Program-made: the position numbers and the translations under genes
Assembly (NCBI GenBank): GCA_040766745.1
Contig: JAXGPX010000001.1
Location: 1-64,000, forward strand
Reading direction: 5' to 3'
Origin: JAXGPX01 sp040766745
GTDB taxonomy: Bacteria; Bacillota; Sulfobacillia; Fermentithermobacillales; Fermentithermobacillaceae
DNA length: 64,000 bases
Shown: in pieces, positions 52,801 to 61,328 of the stretch
Layout: each line of letters begins with the position of its first letter
How positions within the stretch are numbered: the stretch's first letter is position 1
The notes under the pieces: model-generated
Told to the model about the DNA's origin: nothing
The model's database searches: none
What the model saw: only the letters and a program-made list of their open reading frames with translations

Positions 52801-53469
52801 GAAGTGTATCACGGCCTGTCACTGCAGCTCCTTGTTTATCTGGCTGCAGTGTTGTCCGAATGGGGCAGTATAATTGACAGCCCGTTCTACCTCCATAATT
52901 CCGGTGTATTGCAGCCCTCGTCGAGTGGGCACAAAACCGGCAGTATTCCCCAAGAACCTCAGATGGCTTCTGCAAAAGCAAATGTTCTTCCGGCAGGAGC
53001 TGTTTACCAGGCCATACAGGATCCGTTCGTAAGGGCAGACGGGCCAATTGATAAGGATACTGCCTGGCACGAACTGAAAAAGAAACTCAAAATGACAGGT
53101 GCCCTTGTAGACAATGTTGATGTGCTTAGGCTCATGGATGGTACCAGCCCAGCCCATTCAGACATATTGCATGTCCGATTTACAAAATCGGGAGTGAGCT
53201 CAGCTCAGGCTTTACCTGTAGATGACATGCAGGCCCTTCTGGCTTATGTAATTGAGAAAATCAAGGACATATCTGCCCAAATCAGAACCGGGCGAATAGA
53301 TATTGCCCCGTTCCGAAGAGATCAGAAAAGGGCATGTACATACTGCCCGTTTGGGCCTATTTGCACATTTGATGTTCTTGTAGACGGTAATGAATACAGG
53401 CTGCTCAAGAACATTCCTAAAGAAGCCATATGGGAAGAAATCGTGAAATATTGCGCAAGGGGAGAGTGA
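49834..53469 (+). CDS. addB: ATP-dependent helicase/nuclease subunit B
   Basis: 1211 residues. An N-terminal GPAGSGKT (8-15) P-loop opens an inactive helicase-like region. The C-terminal nuclease domain begins with CEQCPFQHFARDGLGL near 818, contains IVDYKSNPDK near 975, and ends in ACTYCPFGPIC near 1168, the Cys set for the [4Fe-4S] cluster of AddB. With AddA it processes double-strand breaks and reads Chi sites. ATG at 49834 has AGGGTGG upstream. It is followed by addA after four bases. Confidence 0.95.
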   Translation: MGLQFIIGPAGSGKTKYIIDSVIERLLSQTREIGKDPILIIVPDQATFQMERAILEDGRLAGFINLHILGFRRLCLRVLDEVGGAVQPFITPVGRSMAIQSILWRHRSDLKVYAPMVDYPGFRDTVIQALSEFNAYGIQPDDLLLGFGQESENPPFLSQKLADLELVYREYREFLSNRFLDPDDYLELAALRMGQSSLMRNASVWIDGFSGFTPREYQVIEAILNSVSEVTLALCMDRGEIQHKPRETSLFHPVREVYERVSEICLESGIPVNRTVFLGENGPLPRFNSHELMQVEFEFRNRESRGRLANTPGQAQKGQARENDCGGTVYTDPGGVHLVSAVNPRAEVEFIARETLALVREQGMRFKDITVELRNIERYKDLVKMVFGDHNIPFFLDEKRSLSHHPLAELIRSAFDMVLTHFGFDSVFRYLKTDLIPVKRELVDKLENYVLASGIRGERWILPEPWRYTGGFLSDNLEGTVSVEACGDEMDLFRKQAMASFSRFYEELTQNHNGHTAKDISMAVYNLLMNLDVPKTLSRWQKDCENQGDLIGALDHGGVWDKVIEILEQAVEILGDHPCSLKTYSLLLNAGLEDLKLGSIPPSLDQVLVGSLDRTRQPECRVTFLMGALEGDLPRKQGEEGIFTDRDREALFNKGLNLEPSSRIKQFHEQYLVYIALTRPKERLYISYPLGDQEGKALFPSPVVTWVKKIMPGKGEYLVSMEPPGTYPGDLDYLVPATVWGLTARRLSLMRQRMAPGIVWQEAYRWLLSPPREAKSRKILGSLGYSNKMPQLGKPLSERLYGRVLRTSVSRLERFEQCPFQHFARDGLGLKEREIFKLDPAKTGTFFHEAMREFVLRVAGSGQPVEALEQEDVARIMDGVVQGLAPRIQNDLFLSSSRYMHVSSALGSILRRSARLFLEHAKRSEFRPLAVEVPFGLPGGVPPFSVKASDGSEVLIRGRIDRIDAAQLGSQTYLRIVDYKSNPDKLDLLEVYHGLSLQLLVYLAAVLSEWGSIIDSPFYLHNSGVLQPSSSGHKTGSIPQEPQMASAKANVLPAGAVYQAIQDPFVRADGPIDKDTAWHELKKKLKMTGALVDNVDVLRLMDGTSPAHSDILHVRFTKSGVSSAQALPVDDMQALLAYVIEKIKDISAQIRTGRIDIAPFRRDQKRACTYCPFGPICTFDVLVDGNEYRLLKNIPKEAIWEEIVKYCARGE

Positions 53470-53473
53470 TTCG

Positions 53474-56400
53474 GTGTCAGGTGAGACTACTTGGACCCCC
53501 GAGCAAAGGCTTGCCATAGAGTTCAGGGGTAATAGCATGCTGGTTTCTGCTGCAGCAGGGGCCGGCAAGACTTCGGTCCTGGTGGAAAGGGTTATTCAGC
53601 AGGTGCTTGCCCCGGATCAACCTTGCGATATAGAGCGGCTGCTGGTAGTAACTTTCACAGAAAAAGCTGCTCTCGAGATGAAAGAACGCCTGCGTACCGC
53701 GCTGCAAGATGCCAGAGCCAAAAGGCCTGAGGATACCCGGATTCCAAGGCAAATTTCTCTTTTGGAGAGGGCTCAGATTTCAACAATCCACTCTTTCTGC
53801 CTTTCAATAGTTAGGCGATATTTCTACCGAGTTAATCTTGATCCCGGTTTTAGGGTCCTGGATTCAAACGAATCGGAACTGCTGCGATACGAGGCGCTGG
53901 ATGAAGTATTTGAAGAGCGTTACAGGAGAGATTTCCCCGAGTACAAGGTTTTTCAGGGCCTTGTAGAAATGTACGGCGGCCGTGGGGTTGACGAGACTCT
54001 CAAACAAACAGTCTTGAGGCTCCATGACTTTAGCAAGACCCAGCCTTCTATTGAAACCTGGCTTGAGAATACTGTTGGTTGGTACGCAACGGTACGGGAC
54101 TTTATGGACTCAAGTTCAGAGGACGATACTGACGGCACTGGTTTGGATGACATGGTTCTCAGGTTGCCATGGGCCAGGGTGCTTCTTGACTGTCTCGTTA
54201 CTGATCTTGACGAGGCAATATCGTATGCCGAAGAAGCGTGTGCAGTATGCCTTATGCCCTCAGGGCCTGAGTATTACCTCCCTGTAATTGAGGAAGAACT
54301 TGCATTTTTCAAAGAAGCACATGACCTGGTGCAAAGGATTAGCGTGGCTTTAGAAAACCCGGAGATGTTCAGTGAGATACATGTTCCTGGCCAGAATAGC
54401 TGTGCCGTTCTCCCAAAGATTAGGGTAATTGGCCAGTTCAAATTCAGGAGGCTGCCCTCAAAGAGAAAAAGCGAGGCAACTCCTGAACTTGTAGATAGGG
54501 CCAAAGATTTCAGGGACAAATTCAAGAATGTCTTCAAAGGGATTTCCAAGAACACGCTTATGAGGCCGTCTGGCCAAATCTTGGGTGAACTAAGGGATCT
54601 GGTGCCGTTCATTGAGTGTCTGATAAATATTGTTCTGGATCTGGACAAGAAGTACATAGAGAAAAAGAAGGACCGGGGAGGCGTGGATTTTTCGGATCTT
54701 GAAAGGTACTGCCTGGATATTCTGAGGCAGGATGACTTCAACCTGGCTCATGAGGTCAGAAGCAGCTACGATTATGTTTTTGTTGACGAATACCAGGACA
54801 CGAATCCGGTTCAAGATGCCATATTGTCTCTTGTGTCAATGCCCTGCAATCTTTTCATGGTGGGAGACATAAAGCAAAGCATATACCGCTTTAGGCTTGC
54901 CGAGCCCAGGATTTTTCTTGAAAAATACAATACATACCGGCACATTGAGGAAAACCGGGCGGTTGATTCAAATGTTTCCGGAGTCAAGATCAGCCTTGCA
55001 AAAAACTTCAGGAGCAGAAAAGAGGTAGTTGATGCAGTAAACTACCTTTTCGAACGCATCATGCTAAAGGACGTAGCTGAAATTGACTACACTGAAGATC
55101 ACCGGTTATACCTGGGGGCTTCATATCCGGAAGAATCAGGGCAATCGTTGACGGCAGGCCTCTTATTGGTAGAGAGAGACAGCCTCAGCGCTGAAGAACT
55201 GCCAGCCCAGAAGCGGGGTTCGCAGGCTCAAGGGCAAGACACAGGCGGCGACGAAGATGGAGGCAGCAATGGGGTAGACGGTTCGGACACCCCGGCCCAA
55301 GATGCAGATATTGAAGAGTATGAAGGGTTGGAAAAGGAAGCTCTTGTAGTGGCTTCTAAGATACAAGAACTGGTCGATCCAGAGAAACCATTCAAGGTTT
55401 GGGACGCCAGGAGGTCTCAATTCAGGAAGTGTACCTATAAGGATATCGCCATTCTTATGCGCGCCACAAAAAACAGGGCTAACGTCCTGATTGATATATT
55501 TCAACGATGTGGTATTCCAGCATACTCTGAGTTGGGGACGGGTTATTTCAGGGCGCGTGAAGTAGAGGTAGCCCTGTCACTGCTTTCGGTAATAGACAAT
55601 CCAAGGCAGGATATTCCTTTGGCTGCTGTCTTGAGGTCGCCTGTAGTTGGCCTTACGCCTAGAAGCCTGGCGATTATCAAGGCAATATCACCTAAGAAAG
55701 AGTTCTATGATTCGCTGGTGGACTTCGTTGCTCTTGGAGATGTTCCGGTTCAGGCTTTGGGGGGCGACAACCCTGAGCAAGAGGTACAAAGGCATGAAGT
55801 AACCGGTTTACAGAAGGCCCTTTCTGAGTTTCTGGAAAAACTTGATCTATGGCGCACTATGTCCAGGAGGATGCCTCTTGCCCATGTGCTGTGGACTGTG
55901 TTAGGAGAGACAGGATATTATGATTATGTAGGAGGCCTTCCAGGCGGTGCTCAACGGCAGGCGAACTTGCGGGCACTTGTCAGTCGAGCCATGGAATTTG
56001 ATAGTTTTGGGCGCCACGGCCTTTTCCGCTTTCTCAGGTTCATAGAGAAAATCCAAGAGTCAAAGGGTGATTTGGGTACTGCCAGAGCCCTAGGTGAACA
56101 TGAAGATGTTGTTCAGGTACTTTCCATCCATAAATCGAAAGGCCTTGAGTTCCCTGTGGTTTTTGTTGTTGACCTTGGTAAACAGTTCAACATGGAAGAC
56201 CTGAAGAATGACATTCTATTTCACAAGGATCTTGGAATCGGCGCCATGTATTGTGACTTAGCAACCAGGGTGAAGTACCCTACACTAGCTTACAAGGCTA
56301 ATCAGGCCCAAATTAGAAACGACAATCTCGCTGAAGAGATGCGGGTGTTATATGTGGCTATGACCCGGGCAAGGGAAAAATTATATCTGGTCGGCTCTTG

Positions 56401-57493
56401 CCGGGGCCTTACCAAGCAAATAGACAGGTGGAAGAGGCCTGGCTTGAGTAGGGCTGTAACATACCTGGATTGGGTATGTCCTGCAATACTCCATGAACAG
56501 TGTGCGCCTTTTCACGTTGAGATGTGGGGAGTGCCCGGGGCTCCGCCTGTTCCTGAACCTTTTTCAAGATCCTCACTTGAGTGTTCTGTGACATGGGATG
56601 AAGTGAAGAATCTTGTGGTTCCTGGTTCACCTGAGGACCCTGTAGTATATCCAGAGGTCAGGAAGAGGCTTGAGTGGGATTATCCCTACAGGCCGTACAC
56701 CATTACGCCTGCTAAGATGAGCGTTGGTGAGCTCAAGAGAAGGCTGGACTTTGAAGATGAAATTTGGAGGTTTCTGCCCAGCCCGGAAAAGCGGCTTGCT
56801 TTTACCGGCGGCAGGGCAAGTGGTGTCGAAAGAGGCACTGCCATTCACGAGTTGCTTGCAAGAATGGATCTTGCAAAAGGCGCTTCCGAACTAGGAATAA
56901 TACAGGAGGTTGATAGGCTTTCTTCAATGGGGTTCCTGGACAAAAAGTACATTGAGCCGGAAGATATTGATAGAATCTGCAGGTTTTTCGCATCTCCTAC
57001 AGGAGAGTTGATTGTCTTGTCACCTGAAAGGGTTAGGCGGGAAATTCCGTTTACTATGAAACTGGACGTCAGGCTTAACCGGCGAGGAGTGAAAGGCAGT
57101 CTTGACTCGGGCTATCACCTGGACAATGAAGTCGTCCGGCCAGACGAAGTTGTCCTTAACCTGGCAGGCGGCCATGTTTCCGGCGGCACTCCGAAGGAAT
57201 CCTTGCTGGTACAGGGTGTAATTGATGTCATAATCGAGGATGCAGATGGGCTTACTATTTTGGATTACAAGACAGATTCTATTGGAATTCCGGAAGTGCC
57301 TCAACTGGTGAGCCGTTATATGCCCCAGGTTTCCCTGTACTCCTATGGCGCCGAGAAGATATTGGGGATTCCGGTGAAACGGTCTGTTATAGTATTCCTT
57401 ACTCCGGGAGTGGAAGAAGAAATCGATTGGCGCGGCTATATGTCGCGTATCAGCGTAACCAGTACTCCGTTATCAAGTGTTATGTGGAGGTAG
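53474..57493 (+). CDS. addA: ATP-dependent helicase/nuclease subunit A
   Basis: 1339 residues. An active UvrD-like helicase with Walker A SAAAGAGKT (Lys32), the Walker B-type VFVDEYQDT near 436, GDIKQSIYRFR near 463, STIHSFC near 100, LSIHKSKGLEFP near 884 and VAMTRAREKL near 962. The C-terminal RecB-type nuclease has GTAIHELLARM near 1119 and ILDYKTDS near 1261. It is the motor and one nuclease of the AddAB complex. GTG start. An acidic low-complexity insert (about 575-615) lies before the second helicase half. The 3' end overlaps a minus-strand gene. Confidence 0.96.
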   Translation: MSGETTWTPEQRLAIEFRGNSMLVSAAAGAGKTSVLVERVIQQVLAPDQPCDIERLLVVTFTEKAALEMKERLRTALQDARAKRPEDTRIPRQISLLERAQISTIHSFCLSIVRRYFYRVNLDPGFRVLDSNESELLRYEALDEVFEERYRRDFPEYKVFQGLVEMYGGRGVDETLKQTVLRLHDFSKTQPSIETWLENTVGWYATVRDFMDSSSEDDTDGTGLDDMVLRLPWARVLLDCLVTDLDEAISYAEEACAVCLMPSGPEYYLPVIEEELAFFKEAHDLVQRISVALENPEMFSEIHVPGQNSCAVLPKIRVIGQFKFRRLPSKRKSEATPELVDRAKDFRDKFKNVFKGISKNTLMRPSGQILGELRDLVPFIECLINIVLDLDKKYIEKKKDRGGVDFSDLERYCLDILRQDDFNLAHEVRSSYDYVFVDEYQDTNPVQDAILSLVSMPCNLFMVGDIKQSIYRFRLAEPRIFLEKYNTYRHIEENRAVDSNVSGVKISLAKNFRSRKEVVDAVNYLFERIMLKDVAEIDYTEDHRLYLGASYPEESGQSLTAGLLLVERDSLSAEELPAQKRGSQAQGQDTGGDEDGGSNGVDGSDTPAQDADIEEYEGLEKEALVVASKIQELVDPEKPFKVWDARRSQFRKCTYKDIAILMRATKNRANVLIDIFQRCGIPAYSELGTGYFRAREVEVALSLLSVIDNPRQDIPLAAVLRSPVVGLTPRSLAIIKAISPKKEFYDSLVDFVALGDVPVQALGGDNPEQEVQRHEVTGLQKALSEFLEKLDLWRTMSRRMPLAHVLWTVLGETGYYDYVGGLPGGAQRQANLRALVSRAMEFDSFGRHGLFRFLRFIEKIQESKGDLGTARALGEHEDVVQVLSIHKSKGLEFPVVFVVDLGKQFNMEDLKNDILFHKDLGIGAMYCDLATRVKYPTLAYKANQAQIRNDNLAEEMRVLYVAMTRAREKLYLVGSCRGLTKQIDRWKRPGLSRAVTYLDWVCPAILHEQCAPFHVEMWGVPGAPPVPEPFSRSSLECSVTWDEVKNLVVPGSPEDPVVYPEVRKRLEWDYPYRPYTITPAKMSVGELKRRLDFEDEIWRFLPSPEKRLAFTGGRASGVERGTAIHELLARMDLAKGASELGIIQEVDRLSSMGFLDKKYIEPEDIDRICRFFASPTGELIVLSPERVRREIPFTMKLDVRLNRRGVKGSLDSGYHLDNEVVRPDEVVLNLAGGHVSGGTPKESLLVQGVIDVIIEDADGLTILDYKTDSIGIPEVPQLVSRYMPQVSLYSYGAEKILGIPVKRSVIVFLTPGVEEEIDWRGYMSRISVTSTPLSSVMWR

Positions 57494-57732
57494 TTTCCGT
57501 CTTGAGGGCCGTTAGGTTGAACCTGGACTATCTCTTCTTCTGAGAGAATTGCCTGGTTCCCGTTTGGCCCATCCAGTGTAAACGTGGAAAAAGGAGCGTT
57601 AAAAGGTGCAGGTGAGGGTGGGGAAATTGTTGATACAACGAAATTGGCCACCAGTTCATCGCCTAGGTCGATTTTGAGCCAGGCCGGCCCCTTTTCAAGG
57701 TATGACGCAATCATCATGTACCTCGGGCCCAT
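57436..57732 (-). CDS. Small protein of unknown function, convergent with addA
   Basis: 98 residues, no recognised family. The sequence is not hydrophobic and has a beta-like profile (LKIDLGDELVANFVVSTI, HITLDNGVLVTLIRDI). AAAGGAG lies 7 bases before the ATG on the minus strand, which makes it a likely real gene. Its last 58 bases overlap the addA 3' end on the opposite strand, an uncommon but credible convergent overlap. Confidence 0.6.
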   Translation of the reverse strand: MGPRYMMIASYLEKGPAWLKIDLGDELVANFVVSTISPPSPAPFNAPFSTFTLDGPNGNQAILSEEEIVQVQPNGPQDGNYLHITLDNGVLVTLIRDI

Positions 57733-57824
57733 GATCTCACTCCTTTTGTTCCTAAAGGATTATACCCGTTTTGGATTGAGCCTAGTCTTGAATCTCAATA
57801 GAGCAGTTGAATCACAGGCTGTTC

Positions 57825-57853
57825 TTGTCAGAAACTCGAATTAACCGTACAGT
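57825..57853 (+). promoter_or_regulatory. Candidate promoter of the DRG-like GTPase gene
   Basis: TTGTCA (57825-57830) and TACAGT (57848-57853) are spaced by 17 bases, about 40 bases before the start. Confidence 0.5.
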
Positions 57854-57894
57854 AATAAATGAAACAATTGATAAACGTAAGGAGGTGGTTTTAC

Positions 57895-58872
57895 GTGCCT
57901 GCAAACCTGGGACCTGAGTATATTGCCGCCGAAAAGCGATACCGGCAGGCCATTACCTCCGAAGAGAGGCTTTCGGCCCTTGAGGAAATGCTGTCGACTA
58001 TCCCCAAGCATAAAGGAACCGAGAAAATGCAAGGGGAAATCAAGCGCAAAATTTCCAGGTTGAAAGACGAACTTAGGTCAGGCAGGAAAGGCCCCAGGCG
58101 GAAGGAGTTTTACAGAATAGACAAAGAAGGTGCAGGTCAGGTTGTCCTTGTGGGGCCTCCTAACTCGGGGAAATCATTGATGCTTAAGAGTATGTCCAAA
58201 GCCGATCCTGAAGTTGCCGAATATCCGTTTACTACTCGAATGCCCTTGCCGGGCATGGCGCGGTGGGAAAACGTTCAAACCCAACTTATAGATATGCCGC
58301 CCATTACGCCTGAAAATGCTCAATCATGGATGTGGGCTATGTTGCGGTTGTCAGACGGCCTTCTCCTTGTTTTTGACGTTGGAGATGATGACGTACTTGA
58401 GCAGGCCGAAAACCTGATTGCTTTCATGGAAGAGAACAATGTTAGGATCAAAAATAAGGGAGAAAGAGAGTTTACTGAAAAACGAGCCTTATGTGCTGCC
58501 AACAAAGTTGACCTGCCAGGAGCTCAGACCAGGCTGGACCTACTGATTGAAGTATTGCCTGAGGATTTGGAGATTGTACCTTGCTCGGCTTTTACCGGAG
58601 AGGGTTTGGACACACTGGCTTCCAGGGTGTTTTTCGAACTCCTGGGCAAAATCCGTGTTTATACAAGGCCTCCCGGCAAGAAAGTTGATTATAGCCAGCC
58701 ATTTGTGCTGAACAAAGGAGTTACTGTACTTGAGGCAGCAGAGGAAATCCATAAGGAGATCGCCCAGAACCTGAAATATGCAAGGGTTTGGGGCAAAGGC
58801 GTCTTTGAAGGCCAGATGGTTCCAAGGGACCATGTGCTTCACGATGGTGATATAATTGTGTTTTATACGTAA
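57895..58872 (+). CDS. DRG/Obg-type GTPase with C-terminal TGS domain
   Basis: 325 residues. An N-terminal helical region (1-70), similar to the DRG helix-turn-helix, precedes the G domain: G1 VGPPNSGKSL near 85-94, G3-like LIDMPPI near 131 and G4 ANKVD near 201. The G3 position has IDMPP where Obg proteins have DTPG, an unusual variant. The C-terminal TGS domain (about 255-325) ends in VLHDGDIIVFYT. DRG proteins are typical of archaea and eukaryotes but relatives occur in some Firmicutes. GTG at 57895 follows AAGGAGG; the open frame to 57859 is not supported. Confidence 0.88.
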   Translation: MPANLGPEYIAAEKRYRQAITSEERLSALEEMLSTIPKHKGTEKMQGEIKRKISRLKDELRSGRKGPRRKEFYRIDKEGAGQVVLVGPPNSGKSLMLKSMSKADPEVAEYPFTTRMPLPGMARWENVQTQLIDMPPITPENAQSWMWAMLRLSDGLLLVFDVGDDDVLEQAENLIAFMEENNVRIKNKGEREFTEKRALCAANKVDLPGAQTRLDLLIEVLPEDLEIVPCSAFTGEGLDTLASRVFFELLGKIRVYTRPPGKKVDYSQPFVLNKGVTVLEAAEEIHKEIAQNLKYARVWGKGVFEGQMVPRDHVLHDGDIIVFYT

Positions 58873-58916
58873 GATATCGATGAAGCTAATTGTCACGCAG
58901 AATTGGAGGAGTAGCC

Positions 58917-60092
58917 GTGCTAACTGAAACTGAAAAACAGAAGCTCGACAAGTGTATAGGAAAAACTGTAGATGAAATTGAAACTCCTGCGTTGTTAGTA
59001 GATCTGGATATCATGGAGCGCAATATGGACAAGATTATGGAATTCTTGTCACAAGGTACTGTAGGACTCAGGCCACATGCCAAGACCCACAAAACTGCGC
59101 CAATAGCGCGGATGCAGATTGAGAAGGGCGCCGTTGGTATTACATGTGCCACTGTAGGCGAAGCTGAAGTGCTGGTTGACGGCGGCATAAAGGATGTTTT
59201 GATAACCAACAGGGTTGTAAGCAAAAACAAGATTGAACGGGCTGCAATCCTGGCTAAGAAGGCTGACCTCATAGTCGCTATTGACTGTGAAGAGAACCTG
59301 GCTGATATCTCAAGTCTTGCTGTACCCCATGGAGTGAAGATTGGCATTATTGTAGAAGTTGACACTAATAACGGCAGGGCTGGGGTAAGAACCATTGAGG
59401 AAGCAATTAGCCTTGCAAAGCTTGCGTCTGAGCTTCCGGGTGTGGCCTACAGAGGTATTATGGGGTACGAAGGGCATTGTGTGTTCATACCTTCTCTGGA
59501 AGAACGCAGAAAGGTTTCTGTGCAATCATATGATAGGTTGTTCGAATACAAAAGAGCCCTGTCTGATGCCGGTTTTGAGCCTGAGATTGTAAGTTCCTCG
59601 GGAACCGGTACCTATCCGATTGCAGGCAGGCATGAAGGAATTACTGACATTCAGCCCGGCTCTTACATTTTTATGGATGCAAGATACGCTGACATTGAAG
59701 GTGTAGATTTTGAGCAATCGCTGACAGTCCTGTCGACTATTGTAAGCAACCCCGAGCAGGGAGTTTACATTTGCGATGCAGGCATCAAGTCTATGAGTGA
59801 GGAATTCGGGCTGGTACTGGCCCTTCCTTCTTATGGGCTGAAAGTAAAGGGTATGTCCGAAGAGTATATTACGCTTCTTGCAGATGATTCAAAAGCAGAA
59901 ACTAAACCTTATCTCGGTGCTATAGACAGAATGTATGGGCAGCAGGTACAGCAACTTGGAGTAGGTTCCAGGATTCACCTGGTTCCCAGTCATTGCTGTA
60001 CCACGGTCAATCTCCATGACGTTATATATGCCACCAGAAATGGAAAAGTGCAAAATGTTTGGCGAGTGGCAGGCAGAGGCAGGTTTGCTTAA
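58917..60092 (+). CDS. D-threonine aldolase / D-serine dehydratase-like PLP enzyme
   Basis: 391 residues with an alanine racemase-like barrel. RPHAKTHK near 52 holds the PLP-binding Lys, SSSGTGTYP near 226 binds phosphate, and HCCTTVN near 365 supplies the metal-binding His-Cys pair of the DSD1 family. Family enzymes cleave or dehydrate D-threonine, D-serine or 3-hydroxy-D-aspartate. It lies just before tdh-kbl, which degrade L-threonine, so a role with threonine or its D-isomer is likely. GTG at 58917 follows GGAGGAG. A strong terminator at 60148 separates it from tdh. Confidence 0.88.
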   Translation: MLTETEKQKLDKCIGKTVDEIETPALLVDLDIMERNMDKIMEFLSQGTVGLRPHAKTHKTAPIARMQIEKGAVGITCATVGEAEVLVDGGIKDVLITNRVVSKNKIERAAILAKKADLIVAIDCEENLADISSLAVPHGVKIGIIVEVDTNNGRAGVRTIEEAISLAKLASELPGVAYRGIMGYEGHCVFIPSLEERRKVSVQSYDRLFEYKRALSDAGFEPEIVSSSGTGTYPIAGRHEGITDIQPGSYIFMDARYADIEGVDFEQSLTVLSTIVSNPEQGVYICDAGIKSMSEEFGLVLALPSYGLKVKGMSEEYITLLADDSKAETKPYLGAIDRMYGQQVQQLGVGSRIHLVPSHCCTTVNLHDVIYATRNGKVQNVWRVAGRGRFA

Positions 60093-60147
60093 ACCCAGAA
60101 TAAGCCTGGAAGCGCAAAAGTACCGTTTATCGGTGATTACATGAACG

Positions 60148-60177
60148 AAAAGGAGCCATGTCCCGGCTCCTTTTTCT
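60148..60177 (+). terminator. Rho-independent terminator
   Basis: AAAAGGAGCC (60148-60157) and GGCTCCTTTT (60165-60174) form a perfect 10-bp stem with a T-run. Confidence 0.93.
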
Positions 60178-60287
60178 GTCGTACTTCCTAGAGGAATTCG
60201 GTTTTTTTGTGTCGAAGTTTTCCTACGAAAGCCTAGAGACTTAGAGCGTTGATCCGTTTCGGGAATCTATACCTGGGAGGGAGAATC

Positions 60288-61328
60288 TTGAAGGCAGTAA
60301 TCAAGAGGGAACCGGCGGCAGGTGCAGAACTTGTGCAAGTCCCTGTTCCCAGACCTGGTCTGAACGAAGTACTTGTCAAAGTCAAGGCTACATCTATATG
60401 CGGCACGGATCATCATATATACATCTGGAATGAATGGGCCCAAAATCGAATAAGGCCCCCACAGATAATGGGGCATGAACTGGCTGGAGAAATCGTTGAG
60501 ACCGGTTCAGGGGTCAAGAATGCCAAGGTCGGCGATTATGTATCCTCTGAGACTCATGTAGTGTGCGGCCACTGCACCCAGTGCATGCTAAATGAAAGGC
60601 ATGTTTGCCAGAACACCAGTATTCTTGGGGTGGACAGAGACGGGTGTTTTGCCGAATACGTCACTGTTCCAGAAGAAAACCTGTGGTTCAATGATCCCAG
60701 GATTTCACCTGCAGTAGCTTCAGTTCAGGAACCTCTGGGAAACGCCATCAACACTGTACTTTCAGGAGAGGTTCAGGGCAAGAAAATGGCTGTATTCGGG
60801 TGCGGCCCTATAGGGCTAATGGCGGTAGGAGTGGCAAAGGCATGCGGTGCTTCGTGGGTTGCAGCTGTGGACATCAATGACTACAGGCTTGGCATTGCCG
60901 CAAAGATGAAGGCGGATATGACAATAAACAGCAAGGGTCAGAACCCTGTAGAAGCCATAATGGAGTATACTCATGGAGTAGGAGTAGACGTTGTCCTTGA
61001 GATGTCGGGGGCACCGGTTGTATTCGGCCAAATTTTTAAGGTTGTACGGCCCGGCGGGAGGGTATCCCTTTTGGGGTTGCCGGCAAAACCTATACCGGTG
61101 GATTTTTCAAATGATATTGTAATGAGAGGGATAACTATACACGGCGTGACTGGAAGAAGGCTTTGGGAGGACTGGGTTACCGGAAGGGAACTTCTAGCCT
61201 CGGGACTCTTGGATCTTGCTCCTGTAATAACCCATCACCTTGATCTTGCAGACTATGAAAAAGGTATGGATCTTATGACATCGGGAGACTGTGGAAAGGT
61301 TATCCTGTATCCTGAGGGGGTTAAGTAA
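60288..61328 (+). CDS. tdh: L-threonine 3-dehydrogenase
   Basis: 346 residues. A zinc-dependent MDR dehydrogenase: CGTDHHIYIWNEWA near 38-51 is characteristic of threonine dehydrogenase, MGHELAGEIVETG is near 64, the structural zinc set CGHCTQCMLNERHVC is near 97, and FGCGPIGLMAVGVAK near 170 binds NAD. It makes 2-amino-3-ketobutyrate. TTG at 60288 lies after GGGAGGGAG. Its stop overlaps the kbl start (TAATG). Confidence 0.95.
   Translation: MKAVIKREPAAGAELVQVPVPRPGLNEVLVKVKATSICGTDHHIYIWNEWAQNRIRPPQIMGHELAGEIVETGSGVKNAKVGDYVSSETHVVCGHCTQCMLNERHVCQNTSILGVDRDGCFAEYVTVPEENLWFNDPRISPAVASVQEPLGNAINTVLSGEVQGKKMAVFGCGPIGLMAVGVAKACGASWVAAVDINDYRLGIAAKMKADMTINSKGQNPVEAIMEYTHGVGVDVVLEMSGAPVVFGQIFKVVRPGGRVSLLGLPAKPIPVDFSNDIVMRGITIHGVTGRRLWEDWVTGRELLASGLLDLAPVITHHLDLADYEKGMDLMTSGDCGKVILYPEGVK

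Noticed and set aside
57584..57844. Plus-strand frame opposite the small convergent gene
   Set aside because: It is the antisense of a better supported gene and has no recognised motif.
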